A stretch of DNA of 6,567 bases, taken from contig CAILKA010000272.1 in NCBI GenBank assembly GCA_903834645.1, positions 1-6,567 on the forward strand. The letters are read 5' to 3'. Origin of the DNA: an uncultured beta proteobacterium (lineage in GTDB: Bacteria; Pseudomonadota; Gammaproteobacteria; Burkholderiales; Burkholderiaceae_C). The notes under the pieces were generated by a model. The model saw only the letters and a list, made by a program, of their open reading frames with translations, did not search any database and was not told the DNA's origin. The position numbers were made by a program, and so were the translations under genes. Shown in pieces: positions 1 through 6,567 of the stretch (positions are counted from its first letter, which is position 1; each line of letters starts with the position of its first letter).

Positions 1-1
1 C

Positions 2-244
2 GTGATGGACATGTCGATGGACGGCTCGCCCATCATCGACCGCACGCCGATCGAAGGCCTGTACCTGAACTGCGGCTGGTGCTATGGCGGCTTCAAGGCC
101 ACGCCCGCCTCGGGCTGGTGCTTCGCCCACACCATCGCCCACGACGCACGCCATCCCTTGAGCGAGCGGCTGAGGCTGGACCGCTTCGCCACCGGGCATC
201 TCATCGACGAGAAGGGCCAAGGCCCTCAGCCCAACCTGCACTGA
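2..244 (+). CDS. soxB: Sarcosine oxidase subunit beta (SoxB), C-terminal fragment
   Basis: This is the last 80 codons of a gene that begins left of the window; the frame is open to the edge, so the GTG/ATG codons at 2-7 are internal, not starts. SoxB is the catalytic flavoprotein subunit of heterotetrameric sarcosine oxidase, a DAO-family fold that oxidises sarcosine at FAD and passes electrons to a covalently bound FMN. The fragment carries the family's terminal landmarks: MSMDGSPIIDRTP, then a CGW-x2-GGFKATP segment (nt 71-106), then the closing RFATGHLIDE motif (nt 187-216). By homology to monomeric sarcosine oxidase, the Lys of GGFK (nt 95-97) should help hold the substrate carboxylate. 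The FMN-linking His and the N-terminal dinucleotide fold lie outside the window. The canonical CGWGTGGFK is CGWCYGGFK here, with a further Cys shortly after, probably a subfamily variant. It is cotranscribed with soxD, 15 nt downstream. Confidence 0.9.
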   Translation: MMDMSMDGSPIIDRTPIEGLYLNCGWCYGGFKATPASGWCFAHTIAHDARHPLSERLRLDRFATGHLIDEKGQGPQPNLH

Positions 245-259
245 GAGCCTGTCACACGC

Positions 260-550
260 ATGCGCCTGGCCTGCCCCCACTGCGGCATCCGCTCGATCGA
301 GGAGTTCGTGCAACTCGGCGCGGCCGCCTTGCAGCGTCCCGCTGCCGAGGCCGCCCTCGAAGCCTGGATCGACTACGTGTACCTGCGAGACAACCCGGAC
401 GGCACGCACGAGGAGCTGTTCCAGCATCTCGGCGGGTGCCGCGCGATGCTGGCCGTGCGGCGCGACACGCGCACCCATGCGGTGCAGGCCGTGCGCACCG
501 TGCAGGCCGCGCGCGATGAGCGCTCAGGCGCAGACGAGGGGGTGCAGTGA
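260..550 (+). CDS. soxD: Sarcosine oxidase subunit delta (SoxD), zinc-binding
   Basis: The gene encodes a 96-residue protein, the normal size for the small delta subunit of heterotetrameric sarcosine oxidase. Delta binds zinc and is structural, packing against the alpha subunit. Cys5 and Cys8 (CPHC), then His56 and Cys60 (HxxxC), match the order and spacing of the Cys/Cys/His/Cys zinc site known from the crystallised enzyme. The DYVYLRDNPDG stretch (residues 38-48) and VRRDT further on are also delta signatures. The ATG at 260 is the only possible start: the upstream in-frame codons run directly into the soxB stop at 242-244 and contain no other start, and a later start would lose the CPHC pair. 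Its Shine-Dalgarno is poor (TGAGAG at 242-247), so it probably relies on ribosomes finishing soxB. Its TGA overlaps the GTG start of soxA. The C-terminal ~15 residues are polar and not conserved in the family as I know it. Confidence 0.93.
   Translation: MRLACPHCGIRSIEEFVQLGAAALQRPAAEAALEAWIDYVYLRDNPDGTHEELFQHLGGCRAMLAVRRDTRTHAVQAVRTVQAARDERSGADEGVQ
536..550 (+). promoter_or_regulatory. Ribosome binding site and GTGA start/stop overlap for soxA
   Basis: A purine-rich GAGGGGG run (536-542) sits 4 nt before a GTG codon at 547-549 and can serve as Shine-Dalgarno. The GTG shares four bases (GTGA, 547-550) with the soxD TGA stop, the classic arrangement for translational coupling that keeps subunits in ratio. 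The start is supported by the protein: the N-terminal Fer2-like domain begins about 15 residues later, as in other alpha subunits. The ATG at 516 is in another frame. Confidence 0.7.
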
Positions 551-3500
551 GCGCCACGCGCCTGCCCCGCGGTGGCCGCGTCGACCGCTCGCGCACGCTG
601 CGCTTCACCTTCGATGGCCAGGCCTGCGAGGGCCTGGCTGGCGACACGCTGGCCTCGGCGCTGCTGGCCAACGGCGTGTCGCTCGTGGGCCGATCCTTCA
701 AGTACCACCGGCCACGCGGCATCCTGTCGGCCGGGCCGGAAGAGCCCAACGCGCTGGTGGAGCTGCGCACGCACGCTCGGCGAGAGCCCAACACGCGCGC
801 CACGCAGGCCGAGCTCTACGAAGGGCTCGCGGCCGCGAGCCAGAACCGCTGGCCCACGCTGGCGCTGGATGCGCGCGTCGTCAACGGCTGGTTCGCCCCG
901 CTGCTGCACGCGGGCTTCTACTACAAGACCTTCATGTGGCCCGCGCGCTTCTGGGAGCGGGTGTACGAGCCGCTGATCCGCCGCGCTGCCGGGCTCGGGC
1001 GCGCATCGGCGCAGCCCGACCCGGACGACTACGAGAAGTGCACGCTGCACGCCGACGTGCTCGTGATCGGCAGCGGGCCGGCCGGTCTGGCTGCCGCGCG
1101 GGCTGCGGCGCTGGGCGGCGCGCGCGTGGTGCTGTGCGAGCAGGATTTCGCCTTCGGCGGGCGCTTGCTGTGCGAGCCCGGGCCGGGCGCGGCGGAGCAC
1201 GCCCGCACCGCGGCCCGGGATCACGCGCTGAGGATCGATGGCCAGCCGGCGCCAGAATGGTCCGAGCAGGTCGTGGCCGAGCTCCGTGCCCTGCCCGACG
1301 TGACGCTGCTGCCGCGCACGACCGTCTTCGGCGCCTACGACCACGGCCAGTACGCCGCCATCGAGCGGGTGTGGGACCACACCGCCGAGCCCGCACCCTT
1401 CGAGCCGCGCCAGCGCTTGTGGCGCATCGTGGCGCGCAGCTGCGTGATGGCCACCGGCGCCATCGAGCGCCCGCTCGTCTTCGACGACAACGACCGGCCC
1501 GGCGTGATGCTGGCCGGCGCCGTGCGCAGCTACATCAACCGCTTCGGCGTGCTGCCCGGGCGCGAGGCGGTGGTCTTTGCCACCCACGACGACGTGGCGC
1601 ACACCGTGCACGCGCTGGCCCGCGCCGGTGCGCGCGTGGCCGCGGTGGTCGACCCACGCCCCGACTCGAGCCCGGCGCTGCGCCGGGCGGCCGAGGCGGC
1701 GGGCGCCCGGCTGCTGGCCGGCACGGTGGTGGAGCGGGCGGTGGCAGCCGGCTGGTCGGCGTTCGCCGGTGCCGGGCATGTGCGCGCCGTGCAGCTGCGC
1801 GGTGCCGGCGGCGAGTTGCGGCTCGACTGCGACCTCCTCGTGATGGGCGGAGGCTTCACGCCCACGCTGCACCTGGGCTCCCACACCGGCCACAAGCCGC
1901 GATGGGATCCGGACTGCGCCGCTTTCGTGCCAGCCGAGCTGCCTCCCGGCATGCAGGCGGCAGGCGCCGTGACCGGGGGTGGCACGCTGGCACAGTGCCT
2001 GGCGCAGGGGACGGCGGCCGGGCTCGCCGCCCTGCGCGAGTGCGGCCTGGCCACGCCCGAGGTGCGTGTGCCCGAGGGCAGCGACGAGGCAAGGTCGTTC
2101 ACGCCGCTGTGGCGGGTCAGTGGCGCTGGCGCCAAGGCCTTCGTCGATTTCCAGCACGACGTGACGGCCGATGACCTGGCCCTGGCCGCCCGCGAGGGCT
2201 ACCAACGGCCCGAGCTCATGAAGCGCTACACGACGCTCGGCATGGGCACCGAGCAAGGCAAGACCTCGGGCATGAACGGCCTGGGGATCATGTCCGAGCT
2301 GCTCGGGCGCGAGGTGCCGTCCCTGGGCACCACCACCTTCCGCCCGCCCTACACACCCGTGGCGCTGGCGGCCTTCGTGGGGCATGGCCGTGGCCGCCAC
2401 TTCCGGCCCACGCGGCTGTCGCCCACGCACGCCTGGTCGAAGGCGCGCGGCGCCGTCTTCGTCGAGGCCGGCGCCTGGCTGCGCGCCCAGTACTACCCCC
2501 AGCCAGGCGAGGGCAGCTGGCTCGAGGCGGCCACGCGCGAGGCGCGTGCCGTGCGCGAACGCGTGGGCTTTTGCGATGTGTCCACGCTCGGCAAGATCGA
2601 GCTTGCCGGCGCGGACGTGAGCACCTTCCTCGACCGCGTGTACGCCAACCGCTATTCCAACCTCGCCGTGGGGCGGGCCCGTTACGGGCTGATGCTGCGC
2701 GAGGACGGCATCGTGCTGGACGACGGCACCACGGCGCGGCTGGAGCAGGCGCGCTGGATCCTCACCACCACCACGGCCAATGCCGCGCGCGTGATGCAGC
2801 ACCTCGAGCACGCGCGGCAGGTGCTGTGGCCCGAGCTCGACGTGCGCATGGCCAGCGTCACGGACCAATGGGCGCAGGTGGCGCTGGCCGGCCCGCGTGC
2901 GCACGACGTGCTTGCACGGCTCGTCGCCCCCGAGGTCGACATCTCTGACGCTGCCTTGCCCTACATGGGAGCGATCCAGGCGCGGCTGCACGGCGGCGTG
3001 CCCGCGCGGCTCTTCCGGATTTCGTTTTCGGGCGAGCTGGGCTACGAGATCGCGGTGCCTGCCGCCTGGGGTCATGCGCTGATGGAGCGCATCGAGCAGG
3101 CTGGCGCGGCCTTCGGCATCACGCCCTACGGCACCGAGGCACTGACGATGCTGCGCGTGGAAAAGGGCCACGCAGCCGGGGGCGAGCTCAACGGCCACAC
3201 GGGCGCGGCTGATCTGGGCCTGGCCCGCATGCTCTCGCCGCACAAGGACTTCATCGGCAAGGCGCTGTCGCAGCGCGACGCCTTCGTCGACCCGCAGCGC
3301 CCCACGCTCGTCGGGCTGCGCCCGGTCCAGGCCGGCGCCCGCGCCGGCGGCGGGGCGCACCTCTTCGAGCCGGGCGCGCCGCGCGATATCGCCCACGACC
3401 TGGGCTACCTCACCTCGGCCACCTACTCCCCCGCACTCGGGCAGTGGGTCGCGCTGGGCCTGCTCGCCTCGGGGCGCTCGCGCATCGGCTCGCGCGTCAT

Positions 3501-4278
3501 CGCACACGACCCGGTGCGCGGCCAGGACACCGAGATGTGGGTCACCGAGCCCTGCATGGTCGACCCCGAGGGCACGAGGCTCAAGGTGATCACGGCATCC
3601 GGCGCCGTGGCCCTGTCAGGCGCAGCCGCCCCCGAGGCGGCCACGGCCGCAGCCCGCCACGCGTTGCACGGCCAGGCCGAGCCGGGACGCCACGGCCGCA
3701 CCGACGGTGCCGCAGGGGTGCACGTGCGGCTGGCCGTGTCGTCGGCCTTCGCCCATGTGCTGCCGGCGACGGGGCAGCGCGCGACCTGCCTGCAGGTGCT
3801 GGCGGAGGCCTTCGGTGCGTGCTTCGGCGCTGATGCACCGCGCCGCGCGGTCCGCACCGACGCGCTCGCCTGGCGCTGGTGCGGGCCCGACCGGTGGCTG
3901 GCCTCTGCACCCCGGGCCCTGGGCCTGTGCGAGCGCCTGCGCGAGGTGCTGGGCGACACCGCCTGCACCGTCGACCAGGACAGCGGCCTGCACGCTTTGG
4001 AGCTGTCCGGCCCGGCGGTGCGTCGCCTGCTGGCCAAGGGCGTGGGGCTGGACCTCCACCCGCGTGTCTTTGCCGTGGGCGAGACCGCGCTCACGCTGCT
4101 CGCGCACCAGCACGTGCAGCTGACGCGCACCGGCGCAGACGACTTCGAGCTCGTGGCGCCGCGATCGACGGCGCACGACCTGTGGGACTGGCTGCAGGTC
4201 TCGGCCGCCGAGTTCGGCCTGGAGGTGGCGGCACCTGAGGCCTCGTCCGCCCCGGCCGCCCCAGTCGATTCAGCCTGA
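547..4278 (+). CDS. soxA: Sarcosine oxidase alpha-gamma fusion (SoxA-SoxG)
   Basis: A single open frame encodes 1243 residues. Residues ~15-70 form the Fer2_4-like domain (SFKYHRPRG at 50-58) without the iron-ligand cysteines, as expected for this family. Residues ~168-500 form the dinucleotide-binding flavoprotein-type domain that holds NAD+ in the known enzyme: GSGPAG (GxGxxG) at 175-180, acidic Glu198 ending the second strand, ATGAIERP at 302-309, NDRPGVM at 315-321 and GGGFTPT at 434-440. A conserved alpha segment, MKRYTTLGMGTEQGKTS, starts at 558. Residues ~620-1014 are a GcvT/aminomethyltransferase-like folate-binding region (EDGIVLDDG at 719-727, GELGYE at 829-834), ending in the typical alpha terminus DPEGTRL at 1006-1012. 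Normal alpha proteins of ~1000 residues stop here. This one continues through a low-complexity linker (~1015-1056) into a full gamma domain (~1057-1235) with WCGPDRWL, LELSGP and LAKGVGLDLHPR (1162-1173). Alpha and gamma together form the site where the formaldehyde equivalent meets THF. Translation is coupled to soxD; a TGA at 4276-4278 ends the operon as seen. Confidence 0.93.
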   Translation: MSATRLPRGGRVDRSRTLRFTFDGQACEGLAGDTLASALLANGVSLVGRSFKYHRPRGILSAGPEEPNALVELRTHARREPNTRATQAELYEGLAAASQNRWPTLALDARVVNGWFAPLLHAGFYYKTFMWPARFWERVYEPLIRRAAGLGRASAQPDPDDYEKCTLHADVLVIGSGPAGLAAARAAALGGARVVLCEQDFAFGGRLLCEPGPGAAEHARTAARDHALRIDGQPAPEWSEQVVAELRALPDVTLLPRTTVFGAYDHGQYAAIERVWDHTAEPAPFEPRQRLWRIVARSCVMATGAIERPLVFDDNDRPGVMLAGAVRSYINRFGVLPGREAVVFATHDDVAHTVHALARAGARVAAVVDPRPDSSPALRRAAEAAGARLLAGTVVERAVAAGWSAFAGAGHVRAVQLRGAGGELRLDCDLLVMGGGFTPTLHLGSHTGHKPRWDPDCAAFVPAELPPGMQAAGAVTGGGTLAQCLAQGTAAGLAALRECGLATPEVRVPEGSDEARSFTPLWRVSGAGAKAFVDFQHDVTADDLALAAREGYQRPELMKRYTTLGMGTEQGKTSGMNGLGIMSELLGREVPSLGTTTFRPPYTPVALAAFVGHGRGRHFRPTRLSPTHAWSKARGAVFVEAGAWLRAQYYPQPGEGSWLEAATREARAVRERVGFCDVSTLGKIELAGADVSTFLDRVYANRYSNLAVGRARYGLMLREDGIVLDDGTTARLEQARWILTTTTANAARVMQHLEHARQVLWPELDVRMASVTDQWAQVALAGPRAHDVLARLVAPEVDISDAALPYMGAIQARLHGGVPARLFRISFSGELGYEIAVPAAWGHALMERIEQAGAAFGITPYGTEALTMLRVEKGHAAGGELNGHTGAADLGLARMLSPHKDFIGKALSQRDAFVDPQRPTLVGLRPVQAGARAGGGAHLFEPGAPRDIAHDLGYLTSATYSPALGQWVALGLLASGRSRIGSRVIAHDPVRGQDTEMWVTEPCMVDPEGTRLKVITASGAVALSGAAAPEAATAAARHALHGQAEPGRHGRTDGAAGVHVRLAVSSAFAHVLPATGQRATCLQVLAEAFGACFGADAPRRAVRTDALAWRWCGPDRWLASAPRALGLCERLREVLGDTACTVDQDSGLHALELSGPAVRRLLAKGVGLDLHPRVFAVGETALTLLAHQHVQLTRTGADDFELVAPRSTAHDLWDWLQVSAAEFGLEVAAPEASSAPAAPVDSA
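3331..3348. repeat. Perfect 8-bp inverted repeat inside soxA
   Basis: GCCGGCGC (3331-3338) and GCGCCGGC (3341-3348) are exact reverse complements separated by CC. The stretch encodes AGARAGG in the C-terminal barrel part of the folate-binding region. It could form a stable mRNA hairpin, but such palindromes arise easily from Ala/Gly/Arg codons in very GC-rich DNA. There is no T-tract, so it is not a terminator. Confidence 0.4.
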
Positions 4279-4307
4279 AGGGAGCGGCGCGCGCCTCAGC
4301 CTCGCCA

Positions 4308-4322
4308 CGCCACCACGTGGCG
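4308..4322. terminator. Possible bidirectional hairpin between convergent operons
   Basis: CGCCAC (4308-4313) pairs with GTGGCG (4317-4322) around a CAC loop, giving six perfect GC-rich pairs. An alternative 5-bp stem (CCACG/CGTGG, 4305-4309 with 4316-4320) overlaps it. It sits in the 58-nt gap between the soxA-soxG stop (4278) and the prdX stop (4337), where both convergent transcripts must end. No run of T follows on either strand, so intrinsic termination would be weak; Rho-dependent ending is equally likely. Apart from this hairpin, 4279-4336 shows nothing recognisable. Confidence 0.3.
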
Positions 4323-4336
4323 CAGCCTGTCGGTGA

Positions 4337-4870
4337 TCAGCCCGGCGGCTCGGCGCGCGCCGGCACGTCCAGAACCTCGGGCTCGTGCCCGGTGGCCGCC
4401 AGCAGCTGCCGCAGGCCGGGCAGCGACACCGACAGCGTGGCGGTGTTGACCAGCGGGTGGCACTGCAGGGCCGGGGCCTGCCACAGTGCCTCGTCGATCA
4501 CGACCCGCACGGCACAGTCCCGGTCGCACACCACGCCGAGCACGCTCACGGCCCCGGGCGTAACGCCCAGCAGCCGCTGCAGCTCCTCGGGCGAGCCGAA
4601 GGTGAGCTTGCGCAGGCCCAGCGCACGGGCCAGTTGCGACAGGTCTGCGCGCTTGGCATAGGGCACGACCACCAGGAAGTGCTGACGGCCGTGGGCATCG
4701 CGCAGGAAGAGGTTCTTCGCCTTGGCACCCGGCAGCGCCGGCACCAGGCGCGAGGCCTCCTCCGTCGTGTAGACCGGCGGGTGGTCGACACGCTCGAAGG
4801 CGATGCCCAGTCGCTCCAGTGCTTCGGTGGCGGCCATCGGCTCGGGGATGGAGCGGGTATCTTCTGTCAT
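4337..4870 (-). CDS. prdX: Prolyl-tRNA editing deacylase, YbaK/ProX family (PrdX, ProXp-ala type)
   Basis: The gene encodes 177 residues, about the usual length for free-standing trans-editing proteins related to the INS domain of prolyl-tRNA synthetase. These cytosolic enzymes hydrolyse Ala-tRNA(Pro), stopping alanine entering proline codons. Visible family marks are the opening ALERLGI then DHPPVYTTEEA (residues 29-39), the GAKAKNLFL motif (48-56, Lys52-Asn53) which contains the functionally important lysine of the family, LGVTPGAVS (101-109), and HPLVNTAT (138-145). The last two blocks favour PrdX/ProXp-ala over the shorter YbaK/EbsC Cys-tRNA(Pro) deacylase. The start at 4870 is preferred because its ATG overlaps the TGA of the upstream helicase gene (ATGA, 4867-4870). 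A second Met, residue 12 (codon 4835-4837), is possible since homology begins near residue 15. Neither has a clear Shine-Dalgarno, so expression probably depends on coupling to the helicase gene. It converges on the sox operon. Confidence 0.9.
   Translation of the reverse strand: MTEDTRSIPEPMAATEALERLGIAFERVDHPPVYTTEEASRLVPALPGAKAKNLFLRDAHGRQHFLVVVPYAKRADLSQLARALGLRKLTFGSPEELQRLLGVTPGAVSVLGVVCDRDCAVRVVIDEALWQAPALQCHPLVNTATLSVSLPGLRQLLAATGHEPEVLDVPARAEPPG
4867..4870 (-). promoter_or_regulatory. ATGA overlap coupling the helicase gene to prdX
   Basis: On the minus strand the prdX ATG (4870-4868) and the helicase TGA (4869-4867) share bases. The preceding ~20 nt lack a convincing Shine-Dalgarno, so termination-reinitiation is the most likely way prdX is translated. 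Confidence 0.7.
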
Positions 4871-6567
4871 TCGTCACGCAGTGTGCCACCGCCCTTGGCG
4901 GAGACCCGCTCGTCGGCCTGCAGCTGCCCTTCGGCCTGCGCAAGGATCCGGTCCAGGCGGTCCTTGAGCTTCTCGGTGGAGAGCTCTTCGCGCAGTCGCT
5001 CGACCATCAGCGCCAGCGCAAACGGGCTCGGCGCGCGCAGCTCCACGAGCTCGAGCGTGGCGCTGCGCATCGCACCAAGCACCTGCCGCAGCCGCCCGAG
5101 CTCGAGCTCCTGCGACAGCACCTCGCTCTGGGCCTGCGTGAGCAGGCGGTTGGTGGGGTCGTACTGGCGAAACACGTCGTAGAACAGGCTCGAGGAGGCC
5201 TGCAGCTGCTTCAGGCTCTTGGGCGCCCCCGGGTAGCCGCTGAAGACGAGCCCGGCCACACGTGCGATCTCGCGAAAGCGCCGCCGCGCGAGCTCGCCGC
5301 TGTTGAGCGAGTCGAGCACGTCTTGCAGCAGCCCGCTCGCCTCGAAGAGCGTCCCGTCCTGCAGCGTGTCGAGCACCGGCTCGCGCGCGGCGAGGATCTC
5401 GAGCCCATAGTCGTTGACACTCAGCGAGTAGGTGTTGGGCTGCGTGCGTGCAAGGCGCCAGGCCAGCAGCTGGGCCAGGCCGATGTGCACGTTGCGCCCT
5501 GCAAAGGGATAGAGGAAGAGGTGCCAGCCCTCGCGCGAGCGGTGGCGCTCCACGAGCAGCCGCCCCGGCACCGGAATGCGGCTGAGCCGCGCCTGCGCGC
5601 GCAGCATGGGCTGCGCGGCCTGCATCTCGGGGTCGAAGAAGTCCCCCTGTGCGGCGCCGGCGAGCATGGCCTGCACGGCATCGGCCAGCTCGGTGGACAA
5701 CGGCATCTTGCTGCCCGCCCAGGTGGGTACGGTGCCGCTCGTGCGCCGCGCCTTCTTCACCCACGCCACCATTTCGCGCGTGCGCACGAACTCGAGCACG
5801 CGCCCGGAAAACACGAAGCAGTCCCCGGGTGAGAGCCGCGCGATGAAGCCCTCCTCGATCGTGCCCAGCGTGCCGCCGGTGAGCCACTTCACGAGCATCG
5901 AGCTGTCGCCCACGATGGTGCCCACCTGCAGCCGGTGGCGCAGCGCGATGCTGCGCTCGGTCACGCGGTAGCGGCCCTCCACGAGACGGATGCGGTGGTA
6001 GTCGGGGTAGGCACCGAGGCTCTCGCCGCCTCGCTCGCAAAAGGCCAGTGCCCAGTCGAACTCCTCGCGCGTGAGGCTGGCGTAGGCCGGGGCGCTGCGC
6101 ACCTCCTCGAAGAGCGCATCGGGCTCGAAGCCGCCGCCGAGAGCCACCGTCACGAGGTGCTGCACGAGCACGTCCAGCGGCTTGGCCGGTGTCGTGCGCG
6201 ACTCCACGCGCCCGGCAAGTGCGGCGCGGCGCACGGCTGCGGCCTCCACGAGCTCGAACGTGTGGGTGGGCACGAGCGTGATGCGGCTGGCTCGGCCCGG
6301 CGCGTGCCCACTGCGCCCGGCGCGCTGCAGCAGCCGCGCCACGCCCTTGGCGCTGCCGATCTGCAGCACGCGCTCTACGGGCAGGAAGTCCACGCCCAGG
6401 TCGAGGCTCGAGGTGGCCACCACCGCCTTGAGCGTGCCGGCCTTGAGACCCGCCTCTACCCACTCGCGCACGCCCTTGTCGAGCGAACCGTGGTGCAGCG
6501 CCACCACGCCTGCCCAGTCGGGTCGCGCCTGCAGGAGCAGCTGATACCAGATCTCGGCTTGCGAACG
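4867..6567 (-). CDS. lhr: Lhr-type DEXH helicase, ligase-associated subfamily (5' truncated)
   Basis: The frame is open to the right edge, giving 566 visible residues; the GTG at 6507 is internal, because the 20 codons before it (SQAEIWYQLL, then ARPDWAG) are conserved helicase sequence. Lhr-family proteins are superfamily 2 ATP-dependent 3'-5' DNA translocases. Seen here are the second RecA-like domain, with LHHGSLD, motif V (ATSSLDLGVDF, residues ~51-61) and motif VI (QRAGRSGH, 81-88, with the arginine finger), then a winged-helix region and the long Lhr-associated C-terminal domain. RRFREIARVAGLVF (~residues 425-442) and SSLFYDVFRQYDP (~458-470) resemble the bacterial ligase-associated DNA-damage-response helicases, usually ~800-850 residues encoded beside an ATP-dependent ligase and exonuclease. 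About 250-300 N-terminal residues, with Walker A and the DEVH box, are off the window. The helicase call is firm. The ligase-associated subfamily is inferred from C-terminal resemblance; a plain Lhr-Core helicase is the alternative. Confidence 0.92.
   Translation of the reverse strand, partial: RSQAEIWYQLLLQARPDWAGVVALHHGSLDKGVREWVEAGLKAGTLKAVVATSSLDLGVDFLPVERVLQIGSAKGVARLLQRAGRSGHAPGRASRITLVPTHTFELVEAAAVRRAALAGRVESRTTPAKPLDVLVQHLVTVALGGGFEPDALFEEVRSAPAYASLTREEFDWALAFCERGGESLGAYPDYHRIRLVEGRYRVTERSIALRHRLQVGTIVGDSSMLVKWLTGGTLGTIEEGFIARLSPGDCFVFSGRVLEFVRTREMVAWVKKARRTSGTVPTWAGSKMPLSTELADAVQAMLAGAAQGDFFDPEMQAAQPMLRAQARLSRIPVPGRLLVERHRSREGWHLFLYPFAGRNVHIGLAQLLAWRLARTQPNTYSLSVNDYGLEILAAREPVLDTLQDGTLFEASGLLQDVLDSLNSGELARRRFREIARVAGLVFSGYPGAPKSLKQLQASSSLFYDVFRQYDPTNRLLTQAQSEVLSQELELGRLRQVLGAMRSATLELVELRAPSPFALALMVERLREELSTEKLKDRLDRILAQAEGQLQADERVSAKGGGTLRDE

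Noticed and set aside
477..2174. A 565-codon plus-strand frame overlapping soxD and the front half of soxA.
   Set aside because: Low-complexity Arg/Ala/Gly translation without family motifs; an out-of-frame shadow of soxA.
3331..3348. The 8-bp inverted repeat as an operator or terminator.
   Set aside because: It lies deep inside a conserved coding region, has no T-tract, and is explained by Ala/Gly/Arg codons in GC-rich DNA.
373..3507. A 1044-codon open frame on the minus strand opposite soxD and soxA.
   Set aside because: Its translation is Arg/Ala/Gly/His/Gln-rich with no recognisable domain. It mirrors the third-position GC bias of the real soxA-soxG gene, whose domains are unmistakable. 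Long antisense frames are common in DNA this GC-rich.
547..4278. A frameshift or assembly join as the explanation for the long soxA frame.
   Set aside because: Recognisable alpha then gamma motifs continue in one frame with no disrupted segment. Only loss of a single stop codon by sequencing error remains possible, and that is noted under the fusion finding.
4819..5832. A 337-codon plus-strand frame opposite the helicase gene.
   Set aside because: It lies opposite conserved helicase C-terminal motifs, and its His/Gln/Arg/Leu-rich translation shows no domain; a composition artefact.
4874..6463. A 529-codon minus-strand frame overlapping the helicase gene.
   Set aside because: Arg/Ala-rich shifted frame of the helicase gene, with none of the helicase motifs.
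1..6567. Mobile elements, CRISPR arrays, tRNA or rRNA genes, riboswitches.
   Set aside because: No transposase or integrase frames, no spaced direct repeats and no tRNA- or rRNA-like stretches were seen; almost all of the window is accounted for by five genes of known families.

Overview
The window looks like chromosomal DNA from a GC-rich proteobacterium. The strong G/C bias at third codon positions, the tightly overlapping genes and the protein types point to a betaproteobacterium of the Burkholderiales. That is an inference from composition and family resemblance, not a database match.

Positions 1-4278 (+ strand) hold the 3' part of a heterotetrameric (tetrahydrofolate-linked) sarcosine oxidase operon in the usual order soxB-soxD-soxA-soxG. 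The last ~80 codons of soxB (beta subunit) enter from the left edge. soxD (delta, zinc-binding) follows after 15 nt in the same reading frame. soxD then overlaps the GTG start of soxA by 4 nt. The soxA frame does not stop where alpha subunits normally end. It runs through an Ala/Gly/His-rich linker straight into a complete gamma (SoxG) domain, giving one predicted alpha-gamma fusion protein of 1243 residues. The encoded enzyme oxidatively demethylates sarcosine to glycine, producing H2O2 and passing the methyl carbon to tetrahydrofolate as 5,10-methylene-THF. No folate or serine/glycine gene follows inside the window.

Positions 4279-4336 are a 58-nt convergent intergenic gap with a small GC-rich hairpin.

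Positions 4337-6567 (- strand) hold a two-gene block read towards the sox operon. First comes the C-terminal two thirds of an Lhr-type superfamily 2 helicase, most like the ligase-associated DNA-damage-response helicases; its N-terminus lies beyond the right edge. Its TGA stop overlaps the ATG of prdX (ATGA, 4 nt). prdX encodes a free-standing YbaK/ProX-type deacylase that clears mischarged Ala-tRNA(Pro). The two genes are probably cotranscribed and translationally coupled.

The most notable points are the natural SoxA-SoxG fusion and the coupling of a DNA-repair helicase to a tRNA-editing deacylase. No mobile element, CRISPR array, RNA gene or convincing promoter is visible. I see no evidence of a wholly new system.
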